A DNA stretch of 64,000 nt from Pedobacter cryoconitis (GTDB lineage Bacteria; Bacteroidota; Bacteroidia; Sphingobacteriales; Sphingobacteriaceae), in assembly GCF_001590605.1 (NCBI RefSeq), contig NZ_CP014504.1, forward strand, positions 2,976,001-3,040,000, read 5' to 3'. A program made the position numbers and the translations under genes. The notes below the pieces were generated by a model. That model did no database searches and was not told where the DNA came from. It saw only the letters and a program-made list of their open reading frames with translations. Below, piece by piece: positions 44,055 through 53,795 of this stretch (position 1 is its first letter; each line of letters opens with the position of its first letter).

Positions 44055-45407
44055 TCAAGTATTCAACTCACGTGCCAGTTTGGCTAAATCCATACCGCCA
44101 AAGTTACCTGAGCTCATCAGCAAAAGGTTTGTCTGGCGAAAATCTAACCCTCTTAAGTATTGCTCAAGAGTAGAGGCATTGTCAAAAAAAGTAAGCTTAT
44201 CGTTATTAAATGCTGTTTGAACATCTATTTCCGTGAAAGGCTTAATTTTTTTTTGTTGAAATGTTTTTATATCTATATATACGATAGGATTCTCTGCACG
44301 GATCATCGTATCTGCATATTGTAGTAAAAAATTTTTATTTAAACTACTAAATGTGTGTAATTCTATACAAGCTACTAATTTTCTTTCCTCAAATTGCGAC
44401 TTTACCGCCTCAATAGTAGCTTTTAATTTTGAAGGGGAATGTGCGAAATCTTTATAAACATTTGTGTTTTTCTCCGCATTTAACAACTCCAACCTTTTTG
44501 ATGCCCCTTTAAATGAGGTAATTGCAAGATTAAAATCATTTTCACTGATACCAATTTCTTTACAAACCAATTTCGCTGCGCTTAAATTCATAAGGTTATG
44601 ATCACCAAAAACTTTCAGCGGCAGATTTTCAGGTAGTAAATAAGTTATACCATTGCTAACGCGGTGTGCAGGAATTTCGTATCCTGTTTTAACGATTTCT
44701 TTACGATTACTTTCAACAAGGGTGTGTAAATCTTTGTCAGTCGAAGCATAAAACAATTTGCCATCAGGCATGATTGTATCGATAAAAAGTTCAAACTGGT
44801 GCAAATAATTTTCGAAAGTAGGAAATACATTCACATGATCCCAGGCTACTCCGCTGATTACAGCAATATTTGCTTTATAAATATGAAATTTAGGTCTTCT
44901 GTCAATCGGGGAAGCTAAATATTCATCTCCCTCGATAATAATTATAGGCGCTGCCTCAGTAAGGCGTACCATCGTATCGAATCCCTCCAGCTGAGCACCA
45001 ACCAGGTAATCGAAATCTTTTTTGTAGTAGTTAAGTACATGCAGGATCATGGAAGTAATCGTGGTTTTACCATGACTACCCCCAATAACTACTCTCAGCT
45101 TATCTTTGGTCTGTTCATAGATATATTCAGGATAAGAATAAACCTTCAGTCCAAGTTCTTGCGCCCTGAGTAATTCAGGATTATCAATAAGGGCATGCAT
45201 TCCTAAAATAACCGCATCAAGATCAGCCGTGATTGACTCCTCATGCCAACCCAGTTTTTCAGGTAAAATCCCATGTCTGGAAAGTCTGCTTGCCGATGGC
45301 TCAAAAATTAAATCATCTGAACCACTTACAATAAAACCTTTCTGATGCAAAGCTATTGCCAGGTTATGCATTGCACTTCCCCCAATAGCTATAAAATGTA
45401 TTCGCAT
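44055..45407 (-). CDS. mpl: UDP-N-acetylmuramate:L-alanyl-gamma-D-glutamyl-meso-diaminopimelate ligase
   Basis: 450 residues from ATG 45407; a TTG two codons earlier is a possible but weaker start. It is a Mur ligase: N-terminal Rossmann part with IHFIAIGGSAMHNLAIAL, ATP loop GSHGKTT at about 110-116, central DQ-like segment IIIEGDEYLASP, and C-terminal domain with KDFAHSPSKLKATIEA. The GGSAMHNLA and EGDEYL variants are those of Mpl, which re-attaches recycled murein tripeptide to UDP-MurNAc, rather than MurC. It acts in the cytoplasm in peptidoglycan recycling. It follows prmA by about 45 bases. Confidence 0.9.
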   Translation of the reverse strand: MRIHFIAIGGSAMHNLAIALHQKGFIVSGSDDLIFEPSASRLSRHGILPEKLGWHEESITADLDAVILGMHALIDNPELLRAQELGLKVYSYPEYIYEQTKDKLRVVIGGSHGKTTITSMILHVLNYYKKDFDYLVGAQLEGFDTMVRLTEAAPIIIIEGDEYLASPIDRRPKFHIYKANIAVISGVAWDHVNVFPTFENYLHQFELFIDTIMPDGKLFYASTDKDLHTLVESNRKEIVKTGYEIPAHRVSNGITYLLPENLPLKVFGDHNLMNLSAAKLVCKEIGISENDFNLAITSFKGASKRLELLNAEKNTNVYKDFAHSPSKLKATIEAVKSQFEERKLVACIELHTFSSLNKNFLLQYADTMIRAENPIVYIDIKTFQQKKIKPFTEIDVQTAFNNDKLTFFDNASTLEQYLRGLDFRQTNLLLMSSGNFGGMDLAKLARELNT

Positions 45408-45451
45408 TCTCAAATATTAAAAAAAATAAAGCAATTAAATACTTTTATTTA

Positions 45452-46291
45452 TTAAACCTTTTCAAAACGGGAGGCTACCCATTCTCCAATCTTCTTATGA
45501 TTCAGATAATTTATGCCAAATTCAGCACAAGCATCCTTAATCATCTGAAGATCCGGAGCTTCATAAAATCCACTAAAAAATATTTCACCACCGCTTTTTA
45601 AAACGCTGGCGTATACAGGAATCTGATCCAGTAAAATATTACGATTTATGTTTGCCAGGATCATATCATACTGCTCAGCAGGGATCACTTCTTTTCCACC
45701 ACATAAAGCAGTAATATTGGTAATGTTGTTCAATGCAGCATTCTCCTTAGCACTCAGATAACAAACTTCATCATTATCAATAGCCACTAAATCTATAGCG
45801 CCTTTTTTAGCGGCAAGAATAGCTAATATAGCTGTTCCACAGCCCATATCCAGAATATTCTTTCCTGCAACATCACTTTCCAGGATGTATTGCATCATCA
45901 TGGTTGTAGTTTGATGATGGCCAGTTCCGAAGGCCATTTTCGGGTCAATAACGATCTCGTATTTATATTGAGGCTGAACAGGGTGAAAAGTAGCCCTTAC
46001 ATAGCAGGTTTCATCGATAATAAGTGGTTCGAAATTCTTCTCCCACTCCTCATTCCAATTTTCTGCTGCAATTTCTGTTACTGTATAATTATACCCGAAC
46101 TCTCCTTCAAACTGAAGAAGAGATCCGGTTAAGTTTTCTTTACTATAGCTATCGAAATCAATAAAGGCAGAAAAACCATTTTCGGTATCTTCAAACGTAT
46201 TGAATCCAATTTCAGCAAGCTCACTGATTAATAAATCCTGTTGATATTCCTGGATAAGCTTAAAGCTGAAGGTGACTTGTATATATTGCAT
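45452..46291 (-). CDS. prmA: Ribosomal protein L11 methyltransferase
   Basis: 279 residues. The N-terminal L11-binding domain (about 1-65) is followed by a class I SAM methyltransferase: DPKMAFGTGHHQTTTMMM (121-126 FGTGHH is the PrmA hallmark) and ILDMGCGTAILAILA (motif I at 148-153). ANINRNILL is the conserved post-I segment. It trimethylates L11. Its ATG shares one base with the tpiA stop (TAATG), so the two genes are translationally coupled. Confidence 0.96.
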   Translation of the reverse strand: MQYIQVTFSFKLIQEYQQDLLISELAEIGFNTFEDTENGFSAFIDFDSYSKENLTGSLLQFEGEFGYNYTVTEIAAENWNEEWEKNFEPLIIDETCYVRATFHPVQPQYKYEIVIDPKMAFGTGHHQTTTMMMQYILESDVAGKNILDMGCGTAILAILAAKKGAIDLVAIDNDEVCYLSAKENAALNNITNITALCGGKEVIPAEQYDMILANINRNILLDQIPVYASVLKSGGEIFFSGFYEAPDLQMIKDACAEFGINYLNHKKIGEWVASRFEKV

Positions 46292-47052
46292 TAAGAATTA
46301 AATGTTTTAACGATATCTGCAAAATCACGTGATTTAAGAGAAGCGCCTCCGATTAATCCACCGTCAATATCTTTCTGCGCGAATAATTCAGGTGCATTTT
46401 TAGGTGTACAGCTACCTCCATATAAAATTGAAGTTTCTTCAGCAGCAGCTTCACCATATTTACCAGCAACTTCTGCACGGATAAATTCATGTACTTCCTG
46501 TGCCTGCGCTGCAGTAGCTGTTAATCCGGTACCGATTGCCCAAACTGGTTCATAAGCAATAACTACTTTTGCAAAATCTTCAGGGCTCAGGTGAAAAAGG
46601 CCATTTTCTAATTGTCCTTTAAGGATTTCAAAGAAATTACCATTGTTTCTTTCATCTAACGTTTCACCGATACAAAAGATAGGTGTTAATCCGTTTGCTA
46701 GAGCGATATTAGTTTTATCAGCAAGCAAAGCATCACTTTCAGCAAAATACTGACGACGTTCTGAATGCCCGACAATTACATATTCACAACCAATTGATTT
46801 GATCATTTTAGCCGAAATTTCACCAGTGAAAGCACCGCTTTCTTTTTGGTGGCAATTCTGAGCACCAATTTTAACGACATCACCTCCTAATTTTGATAAG
46901 CTGTTTAAGTGAATAAACGGAGCACATATGATAGCTAGCTGATCGCCTTTTTTTTCATCTCTTACGATGTTAACGATTTCTGAAAATAATGAAATACCTT
47001 CTGCATAGTCCGTATTCATTTTCCAATTTCCTGCTACTATTTTCTTTCTCAT
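46291..47052 (-). CDS. tpiA: Triosephosphate isomerase
   Basis: 253 residues from ATG 47052. The open frame extends 23 codons further up, but MRKKIVAGNWKMN is the family start and the extra residues are unlike TIM. Catalytic residues N9, K11, H96 (VGHSERR) and E168 (AYEPVWAIGTG) are all present. It interconverts DHAP and GAP in glycolysis. It heads a run of same-strand genes tpiA-prmA-mpl-XRE. A GlmU-like gene is upstream on the same strand, 125 bases away. Confidence 0.97.
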   Translation of the reverse strand: MRKKIVAGNWKMNTDYAEGISLFSEIVNIVRDEKKGDQLAIICAPFIHLNSLSKLGGDVVKIGAQNCHQKESGAFTGEISAKMIKSIGCEYVIVGHSERRQYFAESDALLADKTNIALANGLTPIFCIGETLDERNNGNFFEILKGQLENGLFHLSPEDFAKVVIAYEPVWAIGTGLTATAAQAQEVHEFIRAEVAGKYGEAAAEETSILYGGSCTPKNAPELFAQKDIDGGLIGGASLKSRDFADIVKTFNS

Positions 47053-47176
47053 AATTAAATCTAATATTATTTTAACTGTAATCCTATTGCAATGCTGTTG
47101 AACCCAAATTTTGACGCTCAAATTAAGTTACTATACCTCAACTACACTTATAGCTGATAAAAATACACAAACTCTC

Positions 47177-48352
47177 TTAAAAAGATCTATAAATTGAAGT
47201 TAAATCAAAAATCGATGACAATATATCTTTTTCTATCTGATTAAACTCAACATTTTTGCGTTCATATACTTTTTCTGCTGTTTCGAACATTTTTTCAAGG
47301 CTATAAACAGCCAGGTTATCAGAACCACCCCAGGCAAAATCAGGAATAAAGTTCTTCGGATACCCCGAACCGAATACATTTGCACTTACACCAACCACAG
47401 TACCGGTATTAAACATCGTATTGATACCACATTTAACATGATCTGCCATAATTAAGCCGCAAAATTGAAGTCCAGTCTGTCTGAAAGCAGTTTTTTCATA
47501 ATCCCACAATTTAACAGCTGCATAGTTATTTTTCAAATTGGAATTATTGGTATCAGCTCCGATATTGCACCACTGGCCCAGCACCGAATTACCCAGATAA
47601 CCTTCATGCCCTTTTGCAGAATATCCCCAGATTACGGCATTGTTGATCTCCCCGCCCACCGTACTAAAAGGACCAATTGTGGTCTGGCCGTAAATCTTGG
47701 TCCCCATCTTTACTCTGGAACCCTCTCCCAAAGCAAAAGAACCCCTGATATGTGTACCTTCCCAGATCTGCGTATTTTTACCCAGATAAATAGGTCCTGT
47801 TAAGGTATTAAAAGTAGCACATTCTGCTTCTGCCCCCTCTTCAATAAAAATCTGGTCGCCCAGCACAGTATTGGTCGCACTTAGGTTTGCTGAAACCCGT
47901 CCTTTAGTCAAAAGATCAAAGTCAGCCCTGAGCTGAATGTCATTATTTCTAAAAATATCTTCAGGAAATACGATACGTGTAAAAACACCATGATAAGAAA
48001 CAGGGCGCAATAGCGCTCCCCCGGCTAAACTAATGATTTCACCCGGATTAACTTTATAAGCCAGGATAAGTTCACCCTGAACAAGCACTTCACCACTTTG
48101 CAAAGCAGCAATCGCAGCAAAAAGACTTTCATCCGGGCAAACAGAACCATTTACATAGGTATCCGCATCATTGCGCGTTTTATATTTTGCACTAAGATAG
48201 ACTGAGGTACAGAATCCTGCACCAGTTGATGCATACTTTTCCCATTTTTCAGCTATGGTTAATATTCCGATCCTCAGATCGGCCACAGGCCGGGTAAAAG
48301 TAAGCGGCCTTAAAGATAAAGCAGTCTGATCATCAAATAAATTAATGTTCAT
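47177..48352 (-). CDS. GlmU-like sugar nucleotidyltransferase with left-handed beta-helix
   Basis: 391 residues. The N-terminal part (MNINLFDDQTALSLRPLTF, then TRPVADLRIGILTIAEKWE) is typical of Bacteroidota GlmU-like or glucose-1-phosphate thymidylyltransferase-like proteins. The C-terminal half is a left-handed parallel beta-helix of hexapeptides (VLGDQIFIEEGAEAE, IYLGKNTQIWEGTHIRGSF, VKMGTKIYG). The classic LAAGxGTRM loop is not seen near the N-terminus, so the first domain may be divergent or lack activity. Real GlmU enzymes make UDP-GlcNAc; the role here is inference. Confidence 0.83.
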   Translation of the reverse strand: MNINLFDDQTALSLRPLTFTRPVADLRIGILTIAEKWEKYASTGAGFCTSVYLSAKYKTRNDADTYVNGSVCPDESLFAAIAALQSGEVLVQGELILAYKVNPGEIISLAGGALLRPVSYHGVFTRIVFPEDIFRNNDIQLRADFDLLTKGRVSANLSATNTVLGDQIFIEEGAEAECATFNTLTGPIYLGKNTQIWEGTHIRGSFALGEGSRVKMGTKIYGQTTIGPFSTVGGEINNAVIWGYSAKGHEGYLGNSVLGQWCNIGADTNNSNLKNNYAAVKLWDYEKTAFRQTGLQFCGLIMADHVKCGINTMFNTGTVVGVSANVFGSGYPKNFIPDFAWGGSDNLAVYSLEKMFETAEKVYERKNVEFNQIEKDILSSIFDLTSIYRSF

Positions 48353-48420
48353 TTGAGTTGTTATTGTTGTTCACAGAATTTGCAGAGCGCAAACTCCTAT
48401 TATATAATATAAGCAAAAAT

Positions 48421-48453
48421 AAAAAAAGTCCCGAAGCTTAGCATCGGGACTTT
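48421..48453 (-). terminator. Terminator of rpmE2
   Basis: A 10-bp stem (aaagtcccga / tcgggacttt, 48425-48434 with 48444-48453) is followed on the minus strand by a T run (48421-48427). It lies 26 bases after the L31 stop. Confidence 0.88.
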
Positions 48454-48478
48454 ATAATAATTTCTTATAACTGTAGAA

Positions 48479-48727
48479 TTATTTCTTAGCGTAACGAGTT
48501 TTAAATTTATCGATACGACCAGCTGTATCTACCAGTTTCATTTTACCAGTATAGAAAGGGTGAGAAGTATGAGAGATCTCTAATTTATAAAGAGGGTATT
48601 CGTTACCATCTTCCCAAGTCACAGATTCTTTAGTTTCAACACAAGATTTAGTTAAGAAAGAGTATTCGTTAGACATATCTTTAAATACTACGAATCTATA
48701 GTTTGAAGGGTGAAGATCTTTTTTCAT
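48479..48727 (-). CDS. rpmE2: 50S ribosomal protein L31, type B
   Basis: 82 residues. [20 protein letters not shown] and [20 protein letters not shown] identify the zinc-free (C-minus) type B L31; the CxxC pair of zinc-binding L31 is absent. This form does not depend on zinc. The upstream region has two copies of acttatttgt in tandem and, further up, a GATATTTG box close to the -7 consensus. Ends at a strong terminator. Confidence 0.96.
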   Translation of the reverse strand: MKKDLHPSNYRFVVFKDMSNEYSFLTKSCVETKESVTWEDGNEYPLYKLEISHTSHPFYTGKMKLVDTAGRIDKFKTRYAKK

Positions 48728-48821
48728 AATGAATATATACTTATTTGTACTTATTTGTCGCTTATTTTGAAGGTTGCAAATATCCTAATTATATTTTTTA
48801 TTTACAAGCATTATTAAAAAA

Positions 48822-49109
48822 TTATGTGCTATACTTTTTTCTGGTTTCAATTTTCTGTAGCTGCCTGCTAATATATTCATCTGCAATCACTTCTGCAGAA
48901 GGTAGTTGCGAGCTGCTGATCAGCAAAGATTTTAATCTTTCTTCATTCACATCTGTGCGATATAATATATTCATCATTTTAGAGATGTCATTATCCAGTA
49001 ACCAGGAGAAAGCATACACCATTTTCCCTCTCAATTGCTCCGCAGACAATTCATCTTCCAGTTCAAAATCGTTCCCTATAATCCTGCAAAGCACTTTCAA
49101 ATCATCCAT
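48822..49109 (-). CDS. Hypothetical protein, operon partner of mce
   Basis: 95 residues, soluble and mostly helical (LSAEQLRGKMVYAFSWLLDN, ISKMMNILYRTDVNEERLKS). No signal peptide and no motif I recognise. The start is 4 bases after the mce stop, so the two genes form one transcript. The helical bundle with a YRTDVNEERL stretch is conserved-looking, but I cannot name a family. Confidence 0.75.
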   Translation of the reverse strand: MDDLKVLCRIIGNDFELEDELSAEQLRGKMVYAFSWLLDNDISKMMNILYRTDVNEERLKSLLISSSQLPSAEVIADEYISRQLQKIETRKKYST

Positions 49110-49113
49110 TACA

Positions 49114-49518
49114 TCATTTTTTTATTTCCTGACACAACTCGATCAGTACGCCGTTTGTTCCCTTAGGATGTACAAAGCAGATCAGTTTATTGTCGGCCCC
49201 AAATTTAGGTTCTTCATTCAAGAGTACAAAGCCCTCATTTCTCAGTCTTTTCATTTCCGCATAAATATTATCCACATCAAACGCAATATGATGTATCCCC
49301 TCTCCTCTTTTCTCTATAAATGAAGCGATCGGACTAGCCGCTACAGTGGCAGCCAGCAATTCAATTTTATGCTCACCTGTCCGGAAAAAGGCGGTATTAA
49401 CCCCTTCAGAAACTACTGATTCCTGTTTATAAGCAGCTGTACCCAGTAACTTTTCATACAGCTGACAAGAGGCATCCAGGTCTTTTACTGCGATACCGAT
49501 ATGTTCAATTTTATTCAT
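49114..49518 (-). CDS. mce: Methylmalonyl-CoA epimerase
   Basis: 134 residues of the glyoxalase/vicinal-oxygen-chelate fold. MNKIEHIGIAVKDLDASCQL and RGEGIHHIAFDVDNI carry the two metal-binding His. FVHPKGTNGVLIELCQE ends with the metal-binding Glu. It epimerises (2S)- to (2R)-methylmalonyl-CoA between propionyl-CoA carboxylase and methylmalonyl-CoA mutase. The mutase is not in this window; a carboxylase beta subunit is at 26-27.7 kb but not linked. It is followed by a small unknown gene. Confidence 0.94.
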   Translation of the reverse strand: MNKIEHIGIAVKDLDASCQLYEKLLGTAAYKQESVVSEGVNTAFFRTGEHKIELLAATVAASPIASFIEKRGEGIHHIAFDVDNIYAEMKRLRNEGFVLLNEEPKFGADNKLICFVHPKGTNGVLIELCQEIKK

Positions 49519-49608
49519 TGTCTATGTAAACGTTAAGCGAATGTAAAAATGCATGTTTCCATCCGATGTTCATAGCCCCATCTTACATTCTTTGGCAATC
49601 TTTTTTTG

Positions 49609-49616
49609 TACATTTG
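49609..49616 (+). promoter_or_regulatory. Putative -7 promoter element of the isc operon
   Basis: TACATTTG, exact to TAnnTTTG, lies 26 bases before the iscS ATG. A TTTG (49591-49594) lies 14 bases upstream, closer than the usual 19-21, so the -33 box is uncertain. Confidence 0.5.
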
Positions 49617-49642
49617 TATATTAAAAGAATAAATTACATACA

Positions 49643-50854
49643 ATGGAACTTCCTATTTATCTAGATAATAACGCAACAACCCCGCTTGACCCAAGAGTAC
49701 TTGAAGCCATGCTGCCTTATTTTACTACCAAATTTGGTAATGCTGCAAGCCGTAACCACGCCTTTGGCTGGGTTGCAGAAGAAGGTGTTGATTATGCACG
49801 TGAGCAAGCTGCCAAACTGATTGGCTGTACTGAAAAGGAAATTATTTTCACTTCAGGTGCTACAGAAGCAGATAACCTTGGTATTAAAGGTGTGTTCGAA
49901 ATGTATCAGGATAAAGGTAATCACATCATTACTGCAACTACTGAACATAAAGCAGTATTGGATACTTGTAAACACCTGGAGAAATTAGGTGCAAAAGTTA
50001 CTTACCTGTCAGTAAAAGAAGATGGCTTAATTGATCTTGCTGAATTAGAAGCAGCAATGACTGAACAGACTATCCTGGTTACGATCATGTATGGTAACAA
50101 TGAGATCGGTGTTGTTCAGCCTATCAAAGAAATTTCTGCAATCGCACATAAATTCGGCGCATTGTTCATGACTGACGCCACTCAGGCTGTAGGTAAAATA
50201 CCTGTAGATGTAAACGCGGACGGAATTGACCTGCTTGCCTTCAGTGCACATAAAATGTACGGCCCTAAAGGAGTTGGTGTATTATATGTACGCCGTAAAA
50301 ACCCAAGGGTTAAAGTAACTGCACAAATGGACGGTGGTGGTCATGAGCGCGGCATGCGTTCAGGAACATTAAACGTACCTGGAATTGTTGGTTTAGGTAA
50401 AGCCTGTGAATTATGCCGTTTAGAAATGGAATCAGAAGCAGTACGCCTTTCCGGACTGAGAGATAAATTAGAAAGTGCACTGACTGTGATGGAAGAAAGT
50501 TATGTGAACGGGAACACACAACACCGTTTACCACATGTAGCAAATATTTCTTTCAAATATGTAGAAGGTGAAGGATTGATGATGGCCATGAAAGATCTGG
50601 CTGTTTCTTCAGGTTCTGCTTGTACTTCAGCTTCACTGGAACCATCTTACGTGTTAAAAAGCTTAGGCCTTTCAGATGATCTTGCACACTCTTCTATCCG
50701 TTTCGGTTTAGGCCGTTTTACTACTGAAGAAGAAATTGATTACGCGATTGAGAACACTAAAAAAGCAGTGAACCACTTAAGAGATCTTTCCCCACTTTGG
50801 GAGATGTTTAAGGAAGGAATTGATTTAAGCAAAATTGAATGGGCAGAGCACTAG
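49643..50854 (+). CDS. iscS: Cysteine desulfurase
   Basis: 403 residues, IscS length. PLP-binding K204 ([11 protein letters not shown]) and the persulfide Cys C327 ([17 protein letters not shown]) are present; the SSGSACTS loop is that of the IscS group rather than Suf[20 protein letters not shown] is the conserved active-site region. It takes sulfur from cysteine and passes it to IscU in the cytoplasm. It is the first gene of iscS-iscU-iscA. No iscR, hscA/B or fdx gene is adjacent. Confidence 0.96.
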   Translation: MELPIYLDNNATTPLDPRVLEAMLPYFTTKFGNAASRNHAFGWVAEEGVDYAREQAAKLIGCTEKEIIFTSGATEADNLGIKGVFEMYQDKGNHIITATTEHKAVLDTCKHLEKLGAKVTYLSVKEDGLIDLAELEAAMTEQTILVTIMYGNNEIGVVQPIKEISAIAHKFGALFMTDATQAVGKIPVDVNADGIDLLAFSAHKMYGPKGVGVLYVRRKNPRVKVTAQMDGGGHERGMRSGTLNVPGIVGLGKACELCRLEMESEAVRLSGLRDKLESALTVMEESYVNGNTQHRLPHVANISFKYVEGEGLMMAMKDLAVSSGSACTSASLEPSYVLKSLGLSDDLAHSSIRFGLGRFTTEEEIDYAIENTKKAVNHLRDLSPLWEMFKEGIDLSKIEWAEH

Positions 50855-50929
50855 TCTTCAGGCTGGTTCATCTATAAATAAAATATTTAAAAACAATCCT
50901 CTTTAACGAGAGGTTTAGAGGAAAACAAA

Positions 50930-51343
50930 ATGGCATACTCAGAAAAAGTAATGGAACACTATACCAACCCCCGTAACGTTGGTACATTAGATAAAAACAG
51001 TAAATCAGTAGGTACAGGTTTAGTTGGCGCACCAGAATGCGGCGACGTGATGCGTCTTCAAATTGAAGTAGATGAAAACAATGTAATCACTGACGCTAAA
51101 TTTAAAACATTCGGCTGTGGTTCTGCAATTGCTTCTTCATCTTTAGCAACAGAATGGCTGAAAGGTAAAACTGTGGACGAAGCGATGACGATTGACAATA
51201 TGGATATCGTAGAAGAATTAGCATTGCCACCAGTAAAAATTCACTGTTCAGTATTAGCAGAGGATGCGATTAAGTCAGCAATCAATGATTACCGTGTTAA
51301 AAATGGCATGGAACCAATTGCATTGCCTAAATCACACCACTAA
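50930..51343 (+). CDS. iscU: Iron-sulfur cluster scaffold protein
   Basis: 137 residues. The three cluster-binding cysteines are C37 (GAPECGD), C63 (FKTFGCGSA) and C106 (PVKIHCSVL), with D39 near the first. LPPVK is the docking motif for the HscA chaperone, so an HscA homologue probably exists elsewhere in the genome. It receives sulfur from IscS and assembles 2Fe-2S clusters. It follows iscS by 75 bases in a clear operon. Confidence 0.96.
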   Translation: MAYSEKVMEHYTNPRNVGTLDKNSKSVGTGLVGAPECGDVMRLQIEVDENNVITDAKFKTFGCGSAIASSSLATEWLKGKTVDEAMTIDNMDIVEELALPPVKIHCSVLAEDAIKSAINDYRVKNGMEPIALPKSHH

Positions 51344-51375
51344 ATATACCGGGCCTTATTTAAACAATTAAGCAT

Positions 51376-51702
51376 ATGATCACGATCACAGATAAAGCTA
51401 AAACCAAGATTGATAACTTAATGCAGGAATCTCAGATGGATACGACTTACTTTTTACGTGTTTCAGTAAAAGGTGGTGGTTGTTCAGGCTTATCCTACAA
51501 TTTAGATTTTGATAACGAGGAAAAAACAGGAGATCAGTTCTTTGAAGACAGAGGGATCCGTATAGCACTGGATATGAAATCATTTTTATATCTGGCCGGT
51601 ACAGAACTCGATTTCACAGATGGAATAAACGGAAAAGGATTTAACTTCAATAACCCAAATGCAAGCCGCACTTGTGGTTGCGGAGAAAGTTTCTCAGTTT
51701 AA
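51376..51702 (+). CDS. iscA: A-type iron-sulfur carrier (IscA/ErpA/HesB family)
   Basis: 108 residues. Three conserved Cys: C36 (VKGGGCSGLSYNLDF) and C100, C102 (SRTCGCGESF). A-type carriers deliver clusters to apo-proteins. The gene follows iscU by 32 bases and ends at a strong terminator. Sequence alone does not separate IscA from ErpA or SufA; the name rests on operon context. Confidence 0.94.
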   Translation: MITITDKAKTKIDNLMQESQMDTTYFLRVSVKGGGCSGLSYNLDFDNEEKTGDQFFEDRGIRIALDMKSFLYLAGTELDFTDGINGKGFNFNNPNASRTCGCGESFSV

Positions 51703-51718
51703 CCTGATATGATATATT

Positions 51719-51746
51719 AAAAGGGCACTTTAGAGTGCCCTTTTTT
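51719..51746 (+). terminator. Terminator of the isc operon
   Basis: A perfect 11-bp stem (aaaagggcact / agtgccctttt, 51719-51729 with 51734-51744) has loop ttag and ends in six T. Confidence 0.92.
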
Positions 51747-51836
51747 GATTTAAGCTAATTTTACCGTTATCTTTAAAAATACGTATTGTGTTTTTAATGT
51801 AAAAAACTTTATTATTGCCCTCGCAAAAAAATAAAT

Positions 51837-53750
51837 ATGGTATCATTTAACGAGTTTTCTACGGTTCCCAGCTTATTAAGAAACGTAGTAGAAAACATTC
51901 ACAAGCCTGAAGAAACATTCTTAATTCACAAAAAGAATAATGAATGGGAAAATATCTCATTTAAGCAGACTTTGGACACAGCCGATGCGGTAGCTGCATT
52001 TTTTTTATCAAAAGGAATAGCTAAAGGCGACAGAATGGGACTGATGATTGAGAATGGTCCTGATTATGTATACTATGATCAGGGGATTCAGCAAATCGGT
52101 GCCATCAATGTATCAATTTACCCTACCCTATCCGAACAGGAAGTTGAATATATTATTAACGACTCCGGTATAAAAGCCATCCTGATCGGTAATCCATTTC
52201 TTTACAAAAAGATATTAAAGATCGCAGACAATTGCAGACACCTTCAATATATCATTCCTGCTTTTGCAGAATATACCAAAACAACTGTTCCCCAGGGACT
52301 GAATAAAACTATTATCAGTTTTGAAGAACTGATTAAAGAAGGTAAAGAACTCGTTTCTACCTATCAGGTTAAAATTAAAGAAACAAGGGCTATTCTGCGT
52401 CCTTCTGATACCTCTTCTTTAATCTATACTTCAGGTACAACCGGCACCCCAAAAGGTGTGATGCTTTCTCACAGCAATTTCGTGGAGAACGTAAAGGTTT
52501 GTCTGCAGCAAATCCCGATCATTGACGAAACAGACGTATTCTTATCCTTTCTTCCTTTATCCCATGTTTTTGAAAGGACAGCAACTTACCATGTATGCTG
52601 CGCACAAGGCTGTAAAATTGCCTATGCACAAAGCCTGGAATTACTGGCAAAAAACATGGCAGAGATCAAGCCAACTGTGATGAGTTGTGTGCCCCGTTTA
52701 TTAGAGCGCATCCATGATAAAGCCATTAAAAGCGGTACAGCTGAAGGCGGCCTGAAAGCTAAAATATTCTTATGGGCACTGGAAACAGGACAAAACTACC
52801 GTCATCAAATTGAAGCTGGCAAAACACCGGGTATCGTACTCGCTGTAGAAAAGAGAATTGCAGAGAAACTGGTATTCAGCAAAATAAAAGAGAAAACCGG
52901 TGGAAGATTAAAATTCATGATTTCCGGCGGTGCAGCACTTCCTAAAAATGTAGGTGAATTTTTCGGTAACCTGGGCATTAAAATACTCGAAGGCTTTGGC
53001 TTAACTGAAACCTCTCCGGTAATGTCAGTTACAGAATACGACAGACAAGTTTATGGTACCGTAGGCCGGATTATCCCGGGTATAGAGGTCGCTATCCAGC
53101 ACATTGAAAGTAAAGAAATGATCAGCATTCAGACCCACGAATCTTTTGCGGCAGATTTTGAGTGTGCCGAAGGTGAAATTATAGTGCGCGGACATTGTGT
53201 AATGCAGGGTTATTTTAATAAACCAGCAGAAACTGCTGAAGCAATTGATAAAAACAACTGGTTTCATACAGGCGACATTGGCCGTTTCTATAAAGGGAAT
53301 CTTCAGATTACTGACCGTTTAAAAAACATGATTGTCAATGCTTACGGAAAGAACGTTTATCCTACCCCGGTAGAAAACATCTATTTGAAAAGTCTTAAAA
53401 TAGAATCCCTGTTTTTAATTGGCGACAAAAGAGAATATCTGACTGCGATTATTATCCCGAACAGAGAAAGCTTACAGGAAAAATTCAACTTATCTGACGC
53501 TTACTTTTTACAACCTGATATTTTCATCAACGAACCAGAAATCATAGACTGGATCGGACAGGATATCAGGAAATTATCCAATGAATTATCTAAGTTTGAG
53601 CGGATCAAGAACTTCAGGATCAAAAGAAACCCTTTCAGCATTGATGAAGGTGAGATCACACCGACCATGAAAATAAAACGTAAGGTGGTCGAAAAGATCT
53701 ACGCTGAAGCGATCAATGAGCTCTATACTGAAGCCGTTGATGCCGATTAA
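51837..53750 (+). CDS. Long-chain acyl-CoA synthetase (AMP-binding)
   Basis: 637 residues of the ANL superfamily. The P-loop-like motif YTSGTTGTPKG is at 197-207; FLPLSHVFERTATYHVC, EGFGLTETSPV and the C-terminal hinge region WFHTGDIGRFYKGNLQITDR are the ACSL-type hallmarks. It activates fatty acids to acyl-CoA via acyl-AMP at the inner face of the membrane. The gene has its own upstream region after the isc terminator and is followed by lysS after 114 bases. Chain-length preference is not readable. Confidence 0.94.
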   Translation: MVSFNEFSTVPSLLRNVVENIHKPEETFLIHKKNNEWENISFKQTLDTADAVAAFFLSKGIAKGDRMGLMIENGPDYVYYDQGIQQIGAINVSIYPTLSEQEVEYIINDSGIKAILIGNPFLYKKILKIADNCRHLQYIIPAFAEYTKTTVPQGLNKTIISFEELIKEGKELVSTYQVKIKETRAILRPSDTSSLIYTSGTTGTPKGVMLSHSNFVENVKVCLQQIPIIDETDVFLSFLPLSHVFERTATYHVCCAQGCKIAYAQSLELLAKNMAEIKPTVMSCVPRLLERIHDKAIKSGTAEGGLKAKIFLWALETGQNYRHQIEAGKTPGIVLAVEKRIAEKLVFSKIKEKTGGRLKFMISGGAALPKNVGEFFGNLGIKILEGFGLTETSPVMSVTEYDRQVYGTVGRIIPGIEVAIQHIESKEMISIQTHESFAADFECAEGEIIVRGHCVMQGYFNKPAETAEAIDKNNWFHTGDIGRFYKGNLQITDRLKNMIVNAYGKNVYPTPVENIYLKSLKIESLFLIGDKREYLTAIIIPNRESLQEKFNLSDAYFLQPDIFINEPEIIDWIGQDIRKLSNELSKFERIKNFRIKRNPFSIDEGEITPTMKIKRKVVEKIYAEAINELYTEAVDAD

Positions 53751-53781
53751 AAATTCTAAAAAAAAACAGCCTCTAATTTAG

Positions 53782-53789
53782 TATTTTTG
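53782..53789 (+). promoter_or_regulatory. Putative -7 promoter element of lysS
   Basis: TATTTTTG, exact to TAnnTTTG, 76 bases before the lysS ATG. It would give a leader of about 70 bases. No -33 TTTG at the right distance. Confidence 0.45.
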
Positions 53790-53795
53790 CAGCTG

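Noticed and set aside
47053..47121. Upstream extension of tpiA by 23 codons
   Set aside because: The family start MRKKIVAGNWKMN is at 47052 and the extension has no similarity to TIM.
48739..48758. Direct repeat acttatttgt x2 upstream of rpmE2
   Set aside because: Only two short AT-rich copies; not enough to call a regulatory array.
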